Part shown: in pieces, positions 60,111 through 64,000 of the stretch
Position numbering within the stretch: the stretch's first letter is position 1
Layout: each line of letters starts with the position of its first letter
Assembly (NCBI RefSeq): GCF_000308615.1
Contig: NZ_BAGB01000076.1
Span: 332,893-396,892 of the forward strand
Source: Nocardia jiangxiensis NBRC 101359
Lineage (GTDB): Bacteria; Actinomycetota; Actinomycetes; Mycobacteriales; Mycobacteriaceae
Length of the DNA: 64,000 nt
Direction of reading: 5' to 3'
Notes under the pieces: model-generated
What the model was told of the DNA's origin: nothing
The model's database searches: none
Seen by the model: only the letters and a program-made list of their open reading frames with translations
Position numbers and translations under genes: made by a program

Positions 60111-61127
60111 CTACTGCTGTTTTTCCATCAGTGTGACGATGCGCTCGAGATCGGCCAAATCACCGAACTCGACGGTGATCTTGCCCTTCTTCTTACCCAT
60201 GCTCACGGTGACGCGGGTATCGAACGAATCGGCCAGGCGCTCGGCCAGACGATCCAGACCCGGGGCATAGACGGGCTTGCGCTCGGGGGCGGGCTTGCGC
60301 TCCTGTTCCGGATACCGGTTCGCCAGCGTCACCGCCTCTTCGGTCGCCCGGACCGAAAGCCCTTCCGCGACGATCCGTTCCGCCAACTTCTCCTGGGCCT
60401 CGGCGCCGGCGTCCAGCCCCAGCAGTGCACGGGCATGACCCGCCGACAGAACCCCGGCCGCAACCCGCCGCTGCACCGGGATCGGCAGCTTGAGCAGACG
60501 GATCATATTGGTGACGACCGGTCGGGATCGGCCGATCCGATTCGCCAGTTCCTCGTGGGTGACGTCGAATTCCTCGAGCAGCTGCTGATAGGCGGCTGCC
60601 TCTTCCAGAGGATTGAGCTGCACGCGGTGGATGTTCTCCAGCAACGCGTCACGCAGCATGGCATCGTCGGTGGTTTCCCGAACGATCGCCGGAATCGTCG
60701 CCAGTCCCGCGTCCTGGCAGGCACGCCAGCGACGCTCACCCATGACGATCTGATAGCGGGCGGGGGAGCCGTTATCGGTCGTGGCGGTCCCGCTCAGCGC
60801 GCGCACCACGATCGGTTGCATCAGGCCGAATTCGCGGATCGAGTGGATCAGCTCATCGAGCGCGTCCTGTTCGAAAACCTGACGCGGCTGTTTGGGATTG
60901 GGCTGAATCTCCTCGGCCGGGATCTCGCGGTAGACCGCTCCGGCATCGGTGTCGGCAGCCGGATCGGGGACCCGGTGCAGATACGCCTCCGCAGGATGCG
61001 GTCCGATCGGATCGAGGCCGATGACGGCGTTCGCCGCGGCACTCCCGAGTCCCTGCACCTCGGCGGGACCGGTCGGGATCAGCGCGGCCAGCCCGCGCCC
61101 TAATCCACCCTTCTTCGCCTGACTCAT
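60111..61127 (-). CDS. parB: Chromosome partitioning protein ParB
   Basis: 338 residues. N-terminal SQAKKGGLGRGLAALIPTG, the CTP-binding ParB/Sulfiredoxin domain (YQIVMGERRWRACQDAGLAT), the HTH that reads parS (THEELANRIGRSRPVVTNMI) and a C-terminal dimerisation region. It loads on parS as a sliding clamp and is moved by ParA. ATG at 61127, four bases after the parA stop. Confidence 0.96.
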   Translation of the reverse strand: MSQAKKGGLGRGLAALIPTGPAEVQGLGSAAANAVIGLDPIGPHPAEAYLHRVPDPAADTDAGAVYREIPAEEIQPNPKQPRQVFEQDALDELIHSIREFGLMQPIVVRALSGTATTDNGSPARYQIVMGERRWRACQDAGLATIPAIVRETTDDAMLRDALLENIHRVQLNPLEEAAAYQQLLEEFDVTHEELANRIGRSRPVVTNMIRLLKLPIPVQRRVAAGVLSAGHARALLGLDAGAEAQEKLAERIVAEGLSVRATEEAVTLANRYPEQERKPAPERKPVYAPGLDRLAERLADSFDTRVTVSMGKKKGKITVEFGDLADLERIVTLMEKQQ

Positions 61128-61131
61128 CGGC

Positions 61132-62187
61132 TTATCGGCCCCTTTCCTCATTCACATCGCCGCCCTCGGTAACCGGCGTTGCCGCAACCGGATCCGGCGC
61201 ATACGTCGCACCGACGGCGCGAGCCGCCATTTCCCGACCGGCATCCAGGTAGCTCATGGCGCCACGAGAACCGGGGTCGTAATCGAGAACCGTCATACCG
61301 TAGCCCGGTGCCTCGGAGACCTTCACACTGCGTGGAATGACCGATCGCAGAACCACATCACCGAAGTGTCCGCGGACCTCCTCGGCGACCTGATCGGCCA
61401 GTTTGGTACGGCCGTCATACATTGTGAGGACCACCGTCGAGACGTGCAGTTCCGGATTGAGATGCGACTGGACCAGGCCGATATTGCGCAGCAGCTGTCC
61501 CACACCTTCCAGCGCGTAGTACTCGCACTGGATCGGGATGAGGACCTCTTTCGCGGCCACCATCGCGTTGACCGTCAGCAGACCGAGTGAGGGCGGGCAG
61601 TCGATCATCACGTAGTCGATCTCGTACCCGGCCAGATTCGCTTCTTGAATCGCGGTCTTGAGGCGGCCTTCCCGGGCGACCATGGAGACCAGTTCGATCT
61701 CGGCGCCTGCCAGGTCGATCGTGGCCGGGATGCACAACAGGCGCTCGTTGTGCGGACTCTGCTGGATCGCATCCTGGACGGGGATCTCCCCGATGAGGAG
61801 TTCGTAGCTCGACGGAATACCGGAGTGATGATCGACGCCGAGGGCGGTGCTGGCATTACCCTGCGGATCGAGATCGATTACGAGAACGGTCATCCCCTGC
61901 AGCGCGAGCGCGGCGGCGAGGTTGACCGCCGTGGTGGTCTTACCGACACCACCCTTCTGATTGGCGATGGTGATGATGCGTTGTTCGCGCGGCTTCGGAA
62001 TGTTCATCGAACCAGGGTGCAGGACCTGACTCGCTCGCTGCGCTTCCGCCGCGATCGGCGTGTCCGCAGTGGAGATACTTCCGAAGGGCGTGCGGCTGAA
62101 GTCCTCCGAGTCGAAGGCGTTGCCCTCCAGCATTCCGGGGACTCGCGAGGTTGTTTCCCGTGAAACTTTTGCCGGACCGTTCGACAT
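61132..62187 (-). CDS. parA: Chromosome partitioning ATPase ParA
   Basis: 351 residues. An N-terminal extension of about 68 residues precedes the deviant Walker A NQKGGVGKTTT (Lys83) and the partner motifs VLVIDLDPQGNAST and MIDCPPSLG. The ATG at 62187 has AGGAG five bases upstream; a longer open reading into low-complexity repeats is rejected. A parS-like sequence lies inside codons 7-12. rsmG, normally next upstream, is not seen in the window. Confidence 0.95.
   Translation of the reverse strand: MSNGPAKVSRETTSRVPGMLEGNAFDSEDFSRTPFGSISTADTPIAAEAQRASQVLHPGSMNIPKPREQRIITIANQKGGVGKTTTAVNLAAALALQGMTVLVIDLDPQGNASTALGVDHHSGIPSSYELLIGEIPVQDAIQQSPHNERLLCIPATIDLAGAEIELVSMVAREGRLKTAIQEANLAGYEIDYVMIDCPPSLGLLTVNAMVAAKEVLIPIQCEYYALEGVGQLLRNIGLVQSHLNPELHVSTVVLTMYDGRTKLADQVAEEVRGHFGDVVLRSVIPRSVKVSEAPGYGMTVLDYDPGSRGAMSYLDAGREMAARAVGATYAPDPVAATPVTEGGDVNEERGR
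62152..62167. other. parS-like site inside parA
   Basis: TGTTTCCCGTGAAACT matches the parS consensus TGTTTCACGTGAAACA at 14 of 16 positions. It lies in the first codons of parA. Confidence 0.7.
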
Positions 62188-62454
62188 ACAGGCTCCTAAC
62201 CCCGAGAACTTCAGACACGTGCCGGGCGTGGCTTCGGCGCCACGCGGCTCGAGTAGGCGGAGCGCCGCCTTGTTGCGAGACCGATAGCCATCCGGCGAGC
62301 TGCCGGGCACCGAGAAAATGCGCTCACACTCAACGACACTTAGCTTGCCAGTACCGGAGGCAATACGGAAGTTGAACCGCGGCAATCCTTCTCCGACACG
62401 CTGAGAATCGGTCAATTCGTATGTGCTTCTCCGCCAGGCGCACACCTTCCGCGA

Positions 62455-62470
62455 TGTTTCACATGAAACC
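62455..62470. other. parS-like site upstream of parA
   Basis: TGTTTCACATGAAACC matches the parS consensus at 14 of 16 positions. It is about 270 bases upstream of parA. Confidence 0.72.
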
Positions 62471-62551
62471 AGCGCACCCGGATCCAAGGTTCCGACGCTC
62501 ACCCGCGCTCCGCCAACGAGCCTCTCCGCCCCCACTCTCGCTTCCTCTCTG

Positions 62552-62688
62552 CCACTTCGCCTCTTGCCACTTCGCCTCTTGCGCTTCCTCTCCGCTTCGC
62601 CTCTCCGCTTCGCCTCTCCGCTTCGCCTCTCCGCTTCGCCTCTCCGCTTCGCCTCTGCTGCTTCGCCTCTGCTGCTTCGCCTCTGCTG
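62552..62688. repeat. Pyrimidine-rich tandem repeat array
   Basis: Two 15-base units (CCACTTCGCCTCTTG, 62552-62581) are followed by four 13-base units (CTTCGCCTCTCCG, 62595-62646) and three 14-base units (CTTCGCCTCTGCTG, 62647-62688). The + strand is almost purely pyrimidine apart from single Gs. Confidence 0.9.
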
Positions 62689-62850
62689 CGAGAGAAGGCG
62701 CACGCCGGCGAGGGCCAGGCGAGCGCAGGCTGAGGGGCCCAAGGCGAGCGCGGGCGAGGCGAATGCGCGCCAGGAGAGCGCGGACGAGGAGAAGGCGGAC
62801 GGGCGAAGGGAGGAGAGGGGAGGAGCGAGGACGAGGGGAGTGGCTCATAC
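62689..62850. repeat. Purine-rich block facing the pyrimidine array
   Basis: Immediately after the array the + strand switches to G/A-rich sequence with recurring GGCGAG and GGCGAA elements that are complementary to the CTTCGCC units. The two halves form a large imperfect inverted repeat about 300 bases long. Confidence 0.7.
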
Positions 62851-63589
62851 GTTCAGCCCAGCCGCCGTCTCCATCGCACGAAACCCACCGACCGCATCGA
62901 AGTTCCTTGGCAGACCACCCCTGTCCGCTCTACTCGAGGGCCAGCTCCTCATGCCGGCCAGCTGTCCACCCTCGACCGGTCTGCCCGCGGACAGTCCCCC
63001 GGACCGCCCGAGCCCCCTGTCCGACCTGTCCGCCAACCACCGGTCAGGCCGCCTGAGTCACCCGGACCACCGATCTGCCGGTCCGCCCCCTCCTCGGTCC
63101 CGCTCTCTCTGTCCACCCCCTTCTACTCAGTCAGACACACCCGGTCCAACCGATCCGAATCCCTGACAGCCATCGGACCCGACACGTCCCGCAACGTCGC
63201 ACACCCCGGACCAACCGATATCTCAACCGCCGCATCACCCGATCCAGAAGTCCTCGGCCCGAGATTCAGCTCAGCCAGCGCAGTCCAGACCCGCACCCGA
63301 GCCAACAGCTTCTGCTGTCCGCCATGCCCCAATCTCTCGCCCCGACACAGTCCGGGGTTCGCCAAGTTGCCTCGGTCCGGCCCTCCTCCGGCCCGAGGCA
63401 TCCAGCTGTCCAACCCTCCCTCGATCCGTCAGAGACCGGCCCGACTAGACCGCGTCCATCGGTCCGCACATCGCACGGTCCGACAAACCCCCGCGCCGAT
63501 GCCTCAACCCCCAACGCCTCCCGGCGAAAACTCCACGCTTCCCTCGCGCTTGATACCCCCCGGCGTGACAGCCCCTTTAGCCCGGCATG

Positions 63590-64000
63590 TCGCCGGTCAA
63601 TCCATCCACCAGGACGGCGCATCTCGCACTCCAGCGCGCGCCCGACGGCGGTACGGCGGTCAATCCAGGGCATCGCCCGGCACGCTATCTCCCCGAGCCC
63701 AGAGCATCGCTCGGCCGGTACATCTCTCAGCCCGACACCTCACCCAGCCCCGCAGGTCCTCAGTCCACTACCTCACCCGACCACGCACGTTCTCAGCCCA
63801 GCGCATCACCGAACTCGGCAGATCACTCGGCCCGCCGCCCGATCACCCGGGCCAGCGCATCACCAAGCGCGGCACGTCGTCCCAGTCCGGCACATCGCCA
63901 AGGCTGACACGTCATCCGGCCTGCGCGTCCACACGGCTGGGCGCATCACCCAGTCCGGCGCATCACCCATCACCCAGTCCGGCGCATCACCCAGCCCGGC
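63590..64000. repeat. Degenerate C-rich short repeats
   Basis: Variants of a unit near CGCATCACCCAGTCCGG recur. The clearest copies are at 63942-63958, 63959-63982 (with an internal ATCACCC duplication) and 63983-63999. Leftward copies decay gradually. The array continues past the window edge. Confidence 0.7.

Larger units (their letters stand above)
62188..64000. other. Non-coding, repeat-rich region upstream of parA
   Basis: 1.8 kb without a credible gene. Open frames exist only because C-rich DNA lacks stops; their products are simple repeats. From left to right: the parA leader, a parS-like site, a pyrimidine-rich tandem array, a purine-rich block, and a C-rich, G-poor tract with degenerate short repeats that grow more regular toward the right edge. 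rsmG, expected here, must lie beyond the window or be absent. Confidence 0.6.

Noticed and set aside
62421..63166. Two overlapping plus-strand frames over the repeats upstream of parA (and a minus-strand extension of parA to 62742)
   Set aside because: They translate simple repeats into Ser/Pro/Leu or Arg/Glu strings; lack of stops is a by-product of skewed composition. ParA has a good start at 62187.

Overview
The window is high-GC actinobacterial chromosome, most like Nocardia or a close mycolic-acid-containing relative. The evidence is a complete mce lipid-import operon with a KstR-type operator, Mtb-like UgpA-UgpE-UgpB, and the run pcnA, mutT4, DUF6049 protein, murJ-pseudokinase, sigM, rsmA, trxB, trxA, cwlM, GNAT protein, parB, parA, which matches M. 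tuberculosis Rv3907c-Rv3918c with one insertion. The parAB end places the right edge close to the replication origin. No rRNA, tRNA, CRISPR array, insertion sequence or prophage was seen.

Layout. 1-9700: the N-terminal part of lon under two HspR-type (HAIR) operators; a TetR regulator; a membrane protein coupled to a PrsW protease; a dehydrogenase; DUF445 and TIGR03084 proteins; an exported protein; an SRPBCC protein; RNase H. 9700-19750: a minus-strand operon yrbEA-yrbEB-mceA-B-C-D-E-F-mas, with a KstR-like operator and two further inverted repeats upstream, and two copies of a hairpin-forming repeat inside it. 20000-29600: S1 protease, MFS exporter, exported protein, cytochrome P450, L,D-transpeptidase and the glycerophosphodiester importer ugpAEB, which has no ATPase gene beside it. 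29577-38420: two tandem M13 metallopeptidases, DUF4190 protein, pirin, MFS protein and a DUF4185 exported protein. 38450-42400: a molybdate-uptake operon (HTH-TOBE regulator, modA, modB, modC) in which two unrecognised small ORFs sit between mod genes, every junction being a 4-base start/stop overlap. 42472-62187: the conserved origin-proximal block for tRNA CCA addition, nucleotide sanitation, lipid II flipping and its control, SigM stress response, thioredoxin, CwlM control of peptidoglycan synthesis and chromosome partitioning. 62188-64000: about 1.8 kb without a credible gene, holding parS-like sites and simple repeats, where rsmG (gidB) would usually lie.

The genes deal mainly with the cell envelope (mce import, MurJ/CwlM/Ldt, exported proteases and membrane proteins), nutrient capture (sterol-type lipid, glycerophosphodiesters, molybdate) and stress or redox control. 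The least explained parts are the two mce-operon hairpin repeats with different outer stems, the two coupled small ORFs in the mod operon, the very long repeat-rich N-terminus of MurJ, the overlapping hairpins between sigM and rsmA, and the non-coding tract upstream of parA.
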